Shown piece after piece: positions 53,844 to 64,000 of a DNA stretch of 64,000 nt. The number at the start of each line of letters is the position of its first letter. The stretch's first letter is position 1. The notes beneath the pieces are model-generated. The model made no database searches. It worked only from the letters and a program-made list of their open reading frames with translations, and had not been told where the DNA came from. The translations under genes and the position numbers were made by a program. The stretch is from Asterias amurensis (taxonomy: Eukaryota > Echinodermata > Asteroidea > Forcipulatida > Asteriidae). The DNA lies in the NCBI RefSeq assembly GCF_032118995.1, contig NC_092654.1, positions 2,418,001 to 2,482,000 of the forward strand, written 5' to 3'.

Positions 53844-56800
53844 ATGGGTGAAATTAGGTGAGTTTTACATTCATTTTCCTAATTATTATTTGTTTTGTAA
53901 ACGTACAAAAGAAAAGAAATATTGGTGTCAAAGAGTGAAAGGAAATATTAGTTTCACCTAAAAAGAATGTTTACTTGCTCGGTTTTCAACATTTTTGTGT
54001 GCACGCCATGACATTTTGTTTGCAACACAAAATTTTGGGTCACTTTTTTTTATGAAAGTGTACTGTACTTTTTATGCATTATGGATGATTAATACGCTAC
54101 TTATTGGGTCTTCTGTTGATGAATAACTGTGGATGCCGTGGAACTGTTTTTGTATTTAAAAAAGTGGGCATGGTTTGTGTATTTTAAAGGGGTTGTTTCA
54201 GCATGATCAAAGCTGGCCTGTGGCTGCACAAGGAATTTATACTCTCACCCAGTTTGTGTGTTTGTTTGATAAGATGATCTTTCCGTCAAGGGAACTCGGC
54301 AAACTCCTACAAGGGGATATATTAACACCAAGCTGGCAACAGCCAATCTCTCTCATAGTATACATTGGTTAAGCGTCTTTAGTTATAAATTGCACACAGG
54401 ATTTGAACCCACAACCTGAGTGCAAGTACTGATGTCTAACCACTAGACCACAGTGATGGCTGCACGCAATCCCCTCTCCATAGACTCTCACTCAGTTACT
54501 GCACACGCGCACCCTCTCCATAGTGATAAGGAGGGAGGTTACAGTTGGTGTGAGAGGGCATTCTAATTTATTTTGATCATGACAACACAGCCCTTTTAAG
54601 GAATTGAATGGAAAGTGTTTGTTTGTCTGTTTGTTTGTTTGTTTGTTTGTTTGTTTGTTTTGAAAGTAAACGATTTCTTCTAATATGACTGCATATCAAT
54701 GTCATGCCGGAACTTTACAGTGCTTCCAAGGAAGCCAATGTGGAATGTAATGGAAAGTGTTTGTTTGTCTGTTTGTTTGTTTGTTTGTTTGTTTGTTTTT
54801 TTGTTTGTTTGTTTGTTTGTTTGTTTGTTTGTTTGTTTGTTTGTTTGTTTGTATTGAAAGTAAATGATTTCTGCTAATACAAATGCATACAATGTCATGC
54901 CCTGTACTTACAGTGCTTCCAAGGAAGCCCATGTGGAAGTCACAAACCAACAACCCAAGAAGGGATACACTGGGTAACTACCATAGAACTTGTTCGTTTG
55001 GTTTTCAGTGGGTGGCCTTTTTATACATGCAGTGATCCCGTTATTTAATTGCATGTGTAAACCCCAATTGTAGATCGTGTTTCACCCAGTTCTTTAGCAG
55101 TTGTTGGTATTAACATGTTTGCATGCAAGGTGTTTATATTTATGGATTTATGAAAAGAATTGCATGCTTCATTGTTACTTCCTGACAATCATGTAGATTT
55201 TAGTTTTTTCATAATGTAATAAAGTTGGGATCATCAATTTAAAAATAAAACTCAATTGTGTCGATTTTGTTTCTGGCACTATGTTTGTGTTATTTTTTTT
55301 GTTTTAGTATTTTGTGTGTTAGGGCCTACCAAGTGTTGAGAACTATTTTAATGGTTCATTGGTTTTTTATCACAGATTCCCAGAAAGTTGTCCAATCAAT
55401 TTTTAGACAACCTGTGCTGTAGCCTAGTTATTTTGAATTAAAAAATACCACGATGTTGTCTAATCGTTGAATTGCCATGTTTTTGCCAGTTCTTGTTTTT
55501 CGTTTGTGCAAAACCACACAGATCAATATCCATTACCCGATTTTGAGATTGATTTGCAGAACTGCAGCCTTGAAATTAAATTAACCTGATTGACAAATAT
55601 TGAGACCATGACCTTATTTCTAAATGGGGGAAAACAAATAAGCCGGACAAACACATGATGGCATTATTTTGAGGTGTTTATTTTGGTTACGCCATTAAAA
55701 TGCAAGTTATATCATAATAAGTATCATGCCTCCATTGTTGATGCAGTTGTCATAGCAATCAAAAGTCATTAAAGGGATGGTGACCTTTGGTAATTATTCT
55801 AAAGTATTTATGACCATAAATTTTAAAATTTGAAAAAAAGCACTGAAGAGCTGTTGGTATTACCAAACATTTTTAGAAACTTAAAGACAATGGACACTAA
55901 TGGTAATTGTCAAAGACCAGTATTCTCACTTGGTGTATCTCAACATGCATAAAATAACAAATTCAAGACCAAATGAGCCCAAATTTTCATAGGATTGTTA
56001 TCTTATTCATATGTTGGGATACAAAATGTGAGGATACTGATCTTTGACAATTGCCAAAAGTTTATCATGCCTTAAATTATCAAGAAATAAACCACAAGGG
56101 AAACTGCCTTTAATTAGTTAGAGTTTGGTTTACCGAAATGAAAACAATCCATCGCCTACTTGTATAAACCGCTCAAGAGAAGGATCTCTTAGTTGGCAAT
56201 TTATAAATAGCCTGATTACATTTTAAGAATAGGCCTAGGTCATCAAGCATCCCTCTTCCCTCAGAAACATTAAGTATTTATAATCTATCAGTATTCAGCC
56301 TCAACGGGATTGTGTTTGTGATGGGACTTAAATCTGTGCAAACGAAAAAGGCGAGCTTTAAGACATTGATGGGTGGTGGAGAGAGAGGGGAGAATCTTTC
56401 AAGAGTTGGCCTATTTATAGCCAAACCATGATAATGCACATTTCATCACAGTTGCGATTCATGGTAGTTGGAGTTAGGGGTACCAGTATGTCTTTTGATA
56501 TATGGAGTAAATATTGTCTGGAAAATACAGATTTAGATGTCGTTATTTATGGCGGTACTCTAAAAGAAATACCATGCCTCTGCGCGATATCATTTTTATG
56601 AGTTGTGTAAAGTGGTTTGAATTGTCAAAATTTTCAAATTTGATCTAATTCTCAAATTTTATCAGTCTGTAACCTTTTTTGATAATTTCTGTTGATGGCA
56701 GTTGAGAGTAATCTGATAAGATTCCGTTGAAAATACACGCCGGACAAAATGTTGATCCGTAACTGTACAAAGAACCTGTGCCAAAAGTTGATTACAATTT

Positions 56801-59800
56801 TACCAAGACAAACACGAAATGTTTTGATGCAGGATTGAAGTTGTTTTGAATTGTGTTACGACACGCCTAGCACTTTAAAGGTTATTGTGTGGTGTGTAAA
56901 GCAAGTCTTTTACCCCTCCCATTGAAATGCAATTAATCAAAAGAATGGGCAGCTGAGGCACTGGACCGTCTTATCAGAGCACTTAACATTGATTTTCCAC
57001 TTCCTGCAGCTTGCAGTCCCTTGAATCTGTTGTAGCGCTCGCTTCGTTACCGATTGATACTGTGAAAATGTGCAAGAGAACAACGAAAATTGTACGGCTG
57101 GATTTGCCAATGGTTTCTTACTACGGTAGTAATAGGTGTATATTATGTTCGGAGTCCTTTGAATTTGTTGTAGAGCTCGCTTCGCTACCGATTGTTACTG
57201 TCAAAATGTGCGAGAGACGACCTTGTGAATTGTGCGGCCCGAATTTGCCGACGCGTTCTAAGTGGGTGTACATTTTCATGGTCAAGGACTCATTGGGGGG
57301 TCTAGTTGATTTCCTCATCTGGCAACCGCCTTTTTCGAAAAATTTGTGAATCAGATAACAAATTTGTCGAAAGCGGTTGTGTGGGTGGGGGAACATCTGC
57401 AAAGTGGAATAAAATCCATACTTGGTGTTCGGTTTCTCATTGGTTTGGGGTTATGGGGTTGAACTTGACTTTTTTAACTTTGATTAGGCCTCAGAATTTA
57501 CCATTGAAATGCAAATAAATCAATAGGTTAATACTGAGGATTTTTTTTCCCGCAGAAGAAAAAAAGTAAAGGCAAATCAATCTTTAAACACTTATTACAT
57601 GGTGAAAGTTCTTGCAATTTGATAAAATTTTACATGTTTTAAACTATTAATACGCAGTTTAGAATAGGAGTGAGAAATTTCAGACTTTTATCAGAATTCA
57701 TATTTTATTCAGTCTGCCTAAAGCAGAAAATCAGCTGTTATTTCTTTCAGAAATCTTGGTCTTTGATCTACTACTTCACTTATGCTGAGGAGGCTGTTTC
57801 CTCAGGCTCAGTGGGTTCTTTAGCTCCATGGGCTAAAGGTAGAAAGGCCATCATTTCGACATACCTCCAAAAATTACAATCTTTAGTGTCGGATCTTTTC
57901 ACACTAAAGGGGAATTTCAAAGGGAAGTGCTCATTATGTTTTTTGAAAGGTATTAGAAGCTATTTTCATAATGATGACCCAGTGCATGTCAAGCACGCAA
58001 AATTCTGCAGATACATTGAGAAAAAAAGGGGTAAAACACCAATTAAAAAACATTCCAAAGACCTTGTGTGCTTCGCCTAAACATCCAATAAATTGGGTCC
58101 AGAATGCCACTCAGTTGAGAAAAATCCTTCCAGGTCAAACCCTTAGACCGTAAAAAAGAAAAATCTGTAAAAAGTACTCTCAGTTGGCAATAAAAAATAG
58201 TGAAGTGCTAATTACTGTGAGACACTCGGTCGAGATGTCAAAACACGTCATAATTCACGCCTTGGGCATTATTGTTATTAGACACTTTATCTGTGTGTAC
58301 ACACATACCGCTAGAGAGTTGATGACGTTGCAGTATAATTGCGGAATGATGAATATCTTTCACACTGTTTTCATAATTGCATTTCACGCTACAGTGCCGT
58401 AGTGAGATTGGTGGCAAGGTAGTTTGAAAATGTTGCACTATTTCCTTTTAGCTATGAACAATTCTTGGTAATACAGGCAGAAACTTCAGTAAAATTTTAT
58501 ATTCTGGCGTAATTCTAGCAGAAAGATCACATTTGTTCAGGAAATGTTATAAAGATTTTTTTTTTTGGGGGGGGATAGACAAAACTAACACAAGTTAAGT
58601 ACAAACCCTACTCTATGGTGTGTATTAGGGAATTTCTTTAGATCATTTGTTTTGGAAAATGTTTTGAATTCCACCTTTCTTTCAAACATTATTATTTTTC
58701 ACAGAGTTGTTGCTCTTAAGCATTTCATAGTTTTTCCCTTTTTTTCCCCAAAGTTCCATTTTCATTTGTGCTGAATCTTATTTAGTTTTGGTAAATTATG
58801 ATTTGTTGTTGTTTCCTGCTGGCCACACCCTAGAAAAGTTAAGGGCAAACACCTGCTTTTTATTGGGTAATGTTTGAGATCATTTGTTTTAGAAAATGTT
58901 TTTAATCCCAACATTCTCTCATGCATGAATATTTCTTAGGGATGTGGTTTGGCGGTTCATAGTTCCCCCCCCCCCCCCCCCCGGTTTGTTTCTTTGTTGT
59001 TTTTCCCAAGTTTCATGTTAGAACTTCTTAGTTTTCAGCACTGCTGATTCATGTTTGAAAAAAATTGTTGTTGTTTTCGTGCGAATGATTATTTCTTGTT
59101 TTGTTTTGATGTTTGTAGTTGGGTGTTAAATAAATAATTAAAACAGAAGTTGCACAATAGGTTGAACATGTAGGAGCTGGTCTATGGAAGCAAATACGCA
59201 TGCAGTCCACTGATCCGAAAAAAAGTCTTAATTGTTTAGAAAATTGTTTTGGTGCTTTTTTTCAGAATGTTTCCACCAAACATTAAAAGTACCATACTTT
59301 CTGAAGTATAACAACAGTTTTGGTACATGGACCTGCCACAGGTTTGTTTAATAATTTTTTTTTTATTAAGATGCCTGCAATTTGTTAACCATTTTTTTTC
59401 TCCTTATTTTGTATGGTACCCAGTCTCCCCGCTAAGTGTATAAATGGTGCTCTGGCCGGAGTTGCGGGTGTCACCTGCATCTTCCCCATCGACCTGGTGA
59501 AAACACGACTTCAGAACCAACAAGTCAGCGATGGTAGGCGGATGTACAACAACCTGTAAGTATATCAATTCATTGGTAACGTGCCAGCTGCCAGGAAGGC
59601 CCTGACACTGCAAATATCCTGTTAGGTATCTGCTATCCACTACCCCCACCCTCTTTCAGCCGCTAGCATCTTTTTGTGAACCCAGTCTACAATTGCTTTA
59701 TTATCCAATTCAGAGTTCTTTGGAAACCGTTGGGGAAATTTGGATTTAAAATAAACAAACAGCAGATATCTTGTTACAGTCGTGTCGTGAAACCCAAGAT

Positions 59801-62800
59801 CAGCAAAATATTTTGCTTCTCGAATTTCTTGTTCAGATTCTTCGGAAAAATAATAAATACCAACTTACATCACCCACTTGCGACATTCTAGTAAAACTTT
59901 CTGTTATTTTGGAGATTATTTATCATCCGATATTTGCTTGTCTTACAACCTCCCGATTGCCATTTTTTCACAGTCAATTTGTTGGGAATTAAGAAATGGA
60001 GTGACGTTCAATGATAATAAATCATAAATCTTTGGCTTCAGATTTACAAACTTAATGAATTGTTTGCCATGATCAGTTTTGGGACGCTCAAGGCCAACTG
60101 AATCGAAGTTGCTATTTGTGGTTAATGTATAAGGAGCAACCGCAGCAAAGCTTGCGGATAAAAAATGGCACGACATTCTTAAACAATTTACATTGTAAGT
60201 TAATCAAATAAATCTGTTGTCAAATGTAGTGTGATTAATACATCTTTTTCATCATTCTATTTGTTTTATATTACATAAAAGATGTATACAAAATAACGAG
60301 TCTGACCTTGAAAGAGCTATGTCTTAAAACCCAAACAGGTTTTAAATTAATTGAATCCTGAATTAAATTTTGACCACAAACGGAAAGATGCTTGCCAAAT
60401 GTTTAATTCCAAGGTTTTTGTGCGACATTTCCTTCCGTCCATTACCATGAAACTCAAACTTAATCATGGTGATCGTATACTTCATAAGTCTGTGACGCTC
60501 AGTCGTTGCGCAAACCTCCCCCGCAGATTTGCAAATCGGCAGGAATTAAAGACGTCTAAGCAGGGTGCCAGCAGATCGTCCTTTATTGTTATTATAGTCC
60601 GGACAGGATAATCTAAGTTAACGGAAGTAATCATTTCCTGGGGACGCGCTTGATGGCATATTACTGCTCAATTAAATACCCTGTGTGTTGGTGGGTGGTG
60701 TGTGTAGAAACTCTACCATGCTGATGACACCAACATAGTTGTTTGCGGTGTTGGGTTTTGGTTAAATGATTCACAATGAACAGAGCAGGATGTGAACCAA
60801 TGACCTTTGGAATGGTGGGGGTGCTGCACAAACTGATTTATCTAGCCCTATGTTGGTGGTCAGTCTCTCTGTTTTGTCAATCTGTGCTCACGGTGCGCAA
60901 ATTATTTAAAATATATCCACTTTCTCTGGTAGTTTCTCCTGTTGAAAAGATATGTAGCAGCTCCATGATTACAAGCTTATCATTTAGTACATGACTAATC
61001 ATACATTTGCTTTACTTTTGTTTACAGATTTGATTGTTTCATAAAGACAGCAAAAGCAGATGGAATTAGAGGTTTATATAAAGGTGAGATTTGTCGCAGT
61101 TTTCTGTCAAAGAATTTTTTTCCTGCTGGATTCCCTACCCCCTCCCAACCCCTGCCCTATCCCTTTGCCCCCCCCCCCACCCCCAACCCTACCCACTTGC
61201 CCCAAACCTTTATCAGAAGTGTACACTTAATTTTAAAAACAAAGATGAATGTAGGTGAACATGCCCTGTGCAGGAATGCAAAACATGTAGCTAGCCCGCC
61301 CATCATAATAAAAGAGTCACATTACGGAATCAATATTTTATTATTGATTTTAAGAGCAACATTTAGCGGAGGCGGTGACCTAGACTGCAGACCGTGTCCA
61401 TCCCCCCCCCCCCTTCTAAACACCCACCCCCATAGGCATATTTTCTCCGTACTTTGCTTTGGACAATCATATAGTAATGGGATGGTATAGGTTACCCAAG
61501 GCATGCGATTCAGACAGTGCTCATCCTTAGAGTGTTTATCGTGGCTGTTAAAGGTCACCAGCACTAGCGCTTCTCTCTCGGGGGAGGATGTCGACGGACT
61601 TTTTTTGTTTTCTTCGGATGGCGGGGGATGAAGTTCTGAGTATGTCTCACTCGAGCGATTGTGAACTGCGAGATTGAAAATAAATCCCATGTGAGTCTAG
61701 CGCTGTGCAATAACAATGTTGCCAACTTTTACAAAAATACATTTATAAGCACGCAGTGGGGATTTTTTCTAAAGAATAAAGTGGTCTGTACTTGTACTGG
61801 CGATACTTTCTTCTTGTTGGAATGGTTGTACTAATTGATGGGAGAGAAAATCCCCCTGCTGCTCCTACAGAAGTTCCCTGAAATTTAATCAATCTTTCCA
61901 CCTTCTGGTAAACAATTTTGACAATCTCCTTGATTACGGAAACTTATTTTCTATCATGTTGGAAGTAATTATAAATATCATCTTGATTAGACAAGTCTCC
62001 CGAATTCATTAAAATCTACTCCGCGACAGAAGAATATAGCAAGTTTAAAAAATAAATAATAATAATATTTTACACAGCAATTTCATGTACACATGGTGCT
62101 CATTAACCAAATAATAGTACATCTCTCTGACTGTTGTACACAATCTCCCTGATTACAAGATCAAAATGTTGGCAGATCTGACTTTACACAAAAAAAGGGC
62201 CTCAAGCAGTAAATTATCGGAACATTTCTAGCCCCTTTGGCGAAATGCAGTCACTTTCTTGAGACCCTGTGTGATCGATTCAAGAGTGTCTCGTTGCATG
62301 GCAAAAACGTTGACTAAGCCATGTGTGTAAGGGTCTGGCTGCTCGTTAAAGGCACTGGACACCTTTGATAATTGTCAAAAAACCAGTATTCTCACTTGGT
62401 GCATCCCAACATACATGTATGCATAAAAAAACAAATCTCTAAAAAAAATTTTACTAATTGGTCATCGGAGTTGCAAGAGAATAATGAAAGAAAAAACACC
62501 CTTGTTGAACAACATTGTGTGCTTTCAGATGCGCAATAAAAGGCTTAGGCCTGAAGTCTTTTAATTGAGTGAGAAATTACCTCTTTCTCAAAAACTACGA
62601 ACTTCAGACATGTCAGAGGGAGCCGTTTCTCACAATATTTTATACTATCAATAGCTCTCAATTGCTTGTTACCGTGTTAGTTTTAATGCTAACAAATATT
62701 TTGAGTAATTACCAATAGTGTCCAGTACCTTTAAGGGTAGATGTAAAGTGTACACGTACACGGTCAAACTGCATAAATACACAGTAACCAAATCTAGCGT

Positions 62801-64000
62801 AGATGTACTTATTGATCCAATCCGTGTGGGCACATACTCTACAAGGGCACTGTATGACGTATTCATCAGTGCTTACGTCATTTTTCAGAAGTGGTCTTAA
62901 TTGCGTACACGGGGCCTCAAGGTATCTTAGCTTGATGAATACAATTAATTAATTATGCCTTCTTAGACGCGAGATAATGAATCCGTAGTATAAATAGGAA
63001 TTCAAGACATTAAAATTCACGTCACCTATTAATAAAGTCTGTCTCCGGTTTAAGAAGGCGGGCGAATTGTTCTCATCTACCCTTTTTGGATTGAAAAGCA
63101 ATTAAGACCAGTGCTGTTGTAAATAAGAAGAGGAGATGGAATTGTACTCTTTTCCCTCAATTTGAATTTCTAAAGAAATACCCTAACAAGAGGCTATAAA
63201 AATACACTAGGGTTTGAACGAAAACAAGTTTTAAATTACATGTGCAACATCTTTATTTATTTCTTTTGTTTGTTTGTGAATTTTTGATTGATTTTTACTT
63301 AAAGAGAAGAAAATGTCAGCATTATTCACTCAACAATATTGTGTTGAATTTGAACAAGATGATGAAAGGACAGGTTTCATTGTTATTATTTTTGTTTTAC
63401 TCTTACGCTGATTATACCCCTCAGGCCTCAACGCAGGACTCGGGGAGAGTACCAAGTATGCAGTGTTTAACACACATCAGTGTGTGCGTAAAACACAAGT
63501 AATGTTCTTTATCACTGATGCAAATTGACATGTTCTGAAGATTGTTATTATAAAACTTAAAAGTCAGATTTATATATGATCAGACCCCAAAAAATGAAAT
63601 AAGAAGTGTTCTTTGAATATTTATGGAGAATTCACTTGGGGAATTGTTGCTATTCGCCAAGTACAAACAGTAAATTTTTCCACTGAAATAAACGAGGTAC
63701 ACAGGAACAAAAGTCTGTAATTGGAAAACACAATCTGACAACCATTTTATACAGAACATTTCTCAGATTGAAATGTTTTTGAATCCTCTTAAACACTACT
63801 CCTGAGAAAGGAAATTGTTGCTTGAAATGTTATACATTATCAAAAGCTACAGTGCTTCGTAGTACCGAGTAAACCATTTTTATGGTCATTAATTTTTTGG
63901 AGTAAGTACAAAAGGTATACCATTCCTTTAAATCTTTTTCTTCTCTTTTGTGTCTCTTCGCCCGGCAGGTTTTGGTGTGAATGTCACGTTGATCTCTCCA
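53844..64000 (+). CDS. SLC25A22: Mitochondrial glutamate carrier (SLC25A22/SLC25A18 type), 5' part
   Basis: Coding exons 53844-53857, 59424-59555, 61028-61083 and 63969->64000; 78 codons are in the window. The first coding exon is only 14 nt: ATGGGTGAAATTAG then GTGAGT. It joins the next in phase 2 to give MGEISLPAK, matching the SLPAK start of vertebrate SLC25A22. Exon 2 holds the first transmembrane helix and the carrier signature PIDLVK (26-31); exon 3 ends DGIRGLYKG, the matrix-loop motif; exon 4 begins [10 protein letters not shown]. The family exchanges glutamate with H+ or OH- across the inner mitochondrial membrane. A 5' UTR part of the first coding exon probably begins at 53683. The gene continues to the right. 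SLC25A22 and SLC25A18 are vertebrate duplicates, so the symbol is approximate. Confidence 0.92.
54385..54466 (-). mobile_element. tRNA-like SINE head in SLC25A22-like intron 1
   Basis: Minus strand: GTGGTCTAGTGGTTAGACAT and TTGTGGGTTCAAATCCTGTG, near-consensus A and B boxes. The T stem and acceptor stem pair poorly, so a working tRNA is unlikely. Confidence 0.6.
54600..54950. repeat. Duplicated (TTTG)n microsatellite with flanks
   Basis: Two (TTTG)n runs, about 54618-54660 and 54758-54853, each preceded by GGAAAGTGTTTGTTTGTCTG and followed by TGAAAGTAAA(C/T)GATTTCT and then CAGTGCTTCCAAGGAAGCC. So a whole ~140-bp segment plus its microsatellite was duplicated. The Lys-Gln-Thr-Asn frames on the opposite strand are artefacts. 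Confidence 0.92.
55775..56075. mobile_element. Two MITE pieces: family D left end and degenerate family A
   Basis: TTAAAGGGATGGTGACCTTT at about 55770 resembles the family D end. From 55881 (TTAAAGACAATGGACACTAA) to 56075 (CATGCCTTAA) is a shortened, diverged family A copy. Confidence 0.65.
57017..57270. repeat. ~136-bp tandem duplication in SLC25A22-like intron 1
   Basis: TTGAATCTGTTGTAGCGCTC at about 57020 is repeated as TTGAATTTGTTGTAGAGCTC at about 57159; both continue GCTTCG(T/C)TACCGATTG and GTGCAAGAGA/GTGCGAGAGA. An open plus-strand frame spans both copies (57011-57349), but no splice sites or family support coding. Confidence 0.75.
57670..58080 (+). CDS. Unrecognised 136-codon open frame in an intron
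   Basis: Single-exon frame beginning [16 protein letters not shown]. The first third is Phe/Tyr-rich as in translated AT-rich DNA. The latter half looks more protein-like ([30 protein letters not shown]) with Cys/His that could form a C-x2-C...H...C cluster. It may be a relic of a transposon-encoded protein. No family recognised. Confidence 0.2.
   Translation: MRNFRLLSEFIFYSVCLKQKISCYFFQKSWSLIYYFTYAEEAVSSGSVGSLAPWAKGRKAIISTYLQKLQSLVSDLFTLKGNFKGKCSLCFLKGIRSYFHNDDPVHVKHAKFCRYIEKKRGKTPIKKHSKDLVCFA
58960..58985. repeat. Poly-C run
   Basis: A run of about 18 C in the carrier gene's first intron. Smaller C runs occur at about 21727, 61170 and 61400. Possible sequencing-length uncertainty. Confidence 0.8.
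59556..61027. other. Intron 2 of the carrier gene
   Basis: No clear element apart from a short tRNA-like string (GAGCAGGATGTGAACCAATG) at about 60780. The open frames here have no support. Confidence 0.4.
62346..62734. mobile_element. MITE family A, long subtype, TTAA-flanked
   Basis: TTAA 62346-62349, AGGCACTGGACACCTTTG; right end CCAATAGTGTCCAGTACCT and TTAA 62731-62734. The interior differs from 34160 (contains GTGTGCTTTCAGATGCGC and 'aaaggcttaggcctgaagt'), defining a second subtype with 52439, 53272 and 9365. Confidence 0.88.
63700..63931. mobile_element. MITE family D, right end preserved
   Basis: Ends AAAGGTATACCATTCC then TTTAA (TTAA 63928-63931). The interior has CATTTCTCAGATTG, 'ttatcaaaagctacagtgcttcgtagta' and 'tggtcattaattttttggagtaa'. 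Related interiors at 20040-20300, 33590, 38130 and 38940-39120. It stops 38 bp before carrier exon 4. Confidence 0.65.

Noticed and set aside
54680..54953. Open frames encoding a Lys-Gln-Thr-Asn repeat protein
   Set aside because: Direct translation of the (TTTG)n microsatellite on the opposite strand; it is open in any frame.
57011..57349. 112-codon frame across a tandem duplication
   Set aside because: Repeats in the protein come from the DNA duplication; no splice sites in phase with the carrier gene.

Overview
The window reads as nuclear DNA of an invertebrate deuterostome, most likely an echinoderm and perhaps a sea star. The evidence is AT-rich non-coding DNA, intron-rich genes with vertebrate orthologues, and a very dense load of short palindromic elements and tRNA-headed SINEs. 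The species call is inference. No bacterial-type operons, CRISPR arrays or prophages are present.

Layout. 1-1.8 kb: a tandemly triplicated block that may carry the terminal exon of a plus-strand gene lying mostly to the left of the window. 1.8-16.2 kb: mostly non-coding, with a 3.2-kb inverted-repeat element (4168-7334), several tandem arrays, a weak minus-strand gene candidate (9.9-10.9 kb), a 1.2-kb minisatellite with a palindromic core (11.05-12.23 kb) and abutting MITEs at 15 kb. 16265-23798 (-): TMEM19, six exons. 24673-27516 (+): CCDC34, four exons, head-to-head with TMEM19 across 874 bp. 27.5-29.6 kb: convergent intergenic space filled with palindromic elements, including one hairpin MITE nested inside another. 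29590-50437 (-): the complete mitochondrial isoleucyl-tRNA synthetase gene (IARS2), 22 coding exons, 978 codons plus stop, every splice phase consistent. Its 7-kb first intron holds a 5.7-kb LTR retrotransposon in antisense orientation (43581-49326) with two identical 168-bp LTRs and an uninterrupted 1649-codon Gag-Pol frame. 53844->64000 (+): the first four coding exons of a mitochondrial glutamate carrier (SLC25A22/SLC25A18 type), running off the right edge.

The genes form two head-to-head pairs, TMEM19/CCDC34 and IARS2/SLC25A22-like. The second pair joins two nuclear genes for mitochondrial proteins, so shared regulation is possible but unproven.

The most distinctive content is mobile: the young LTR element, several MITE families flanked by TTAA (piggyBac-like target choice), SINEs with tRNA-like heads, a decayed LINE fragment, and tandem arrays built on perfect short palindromes. 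I found no convincing new multi-gene system. The best leads are the retroelement, the nested TTAA hairpins, the palindromic-core arrays and a duplicated splice acceptor in TMEM19.
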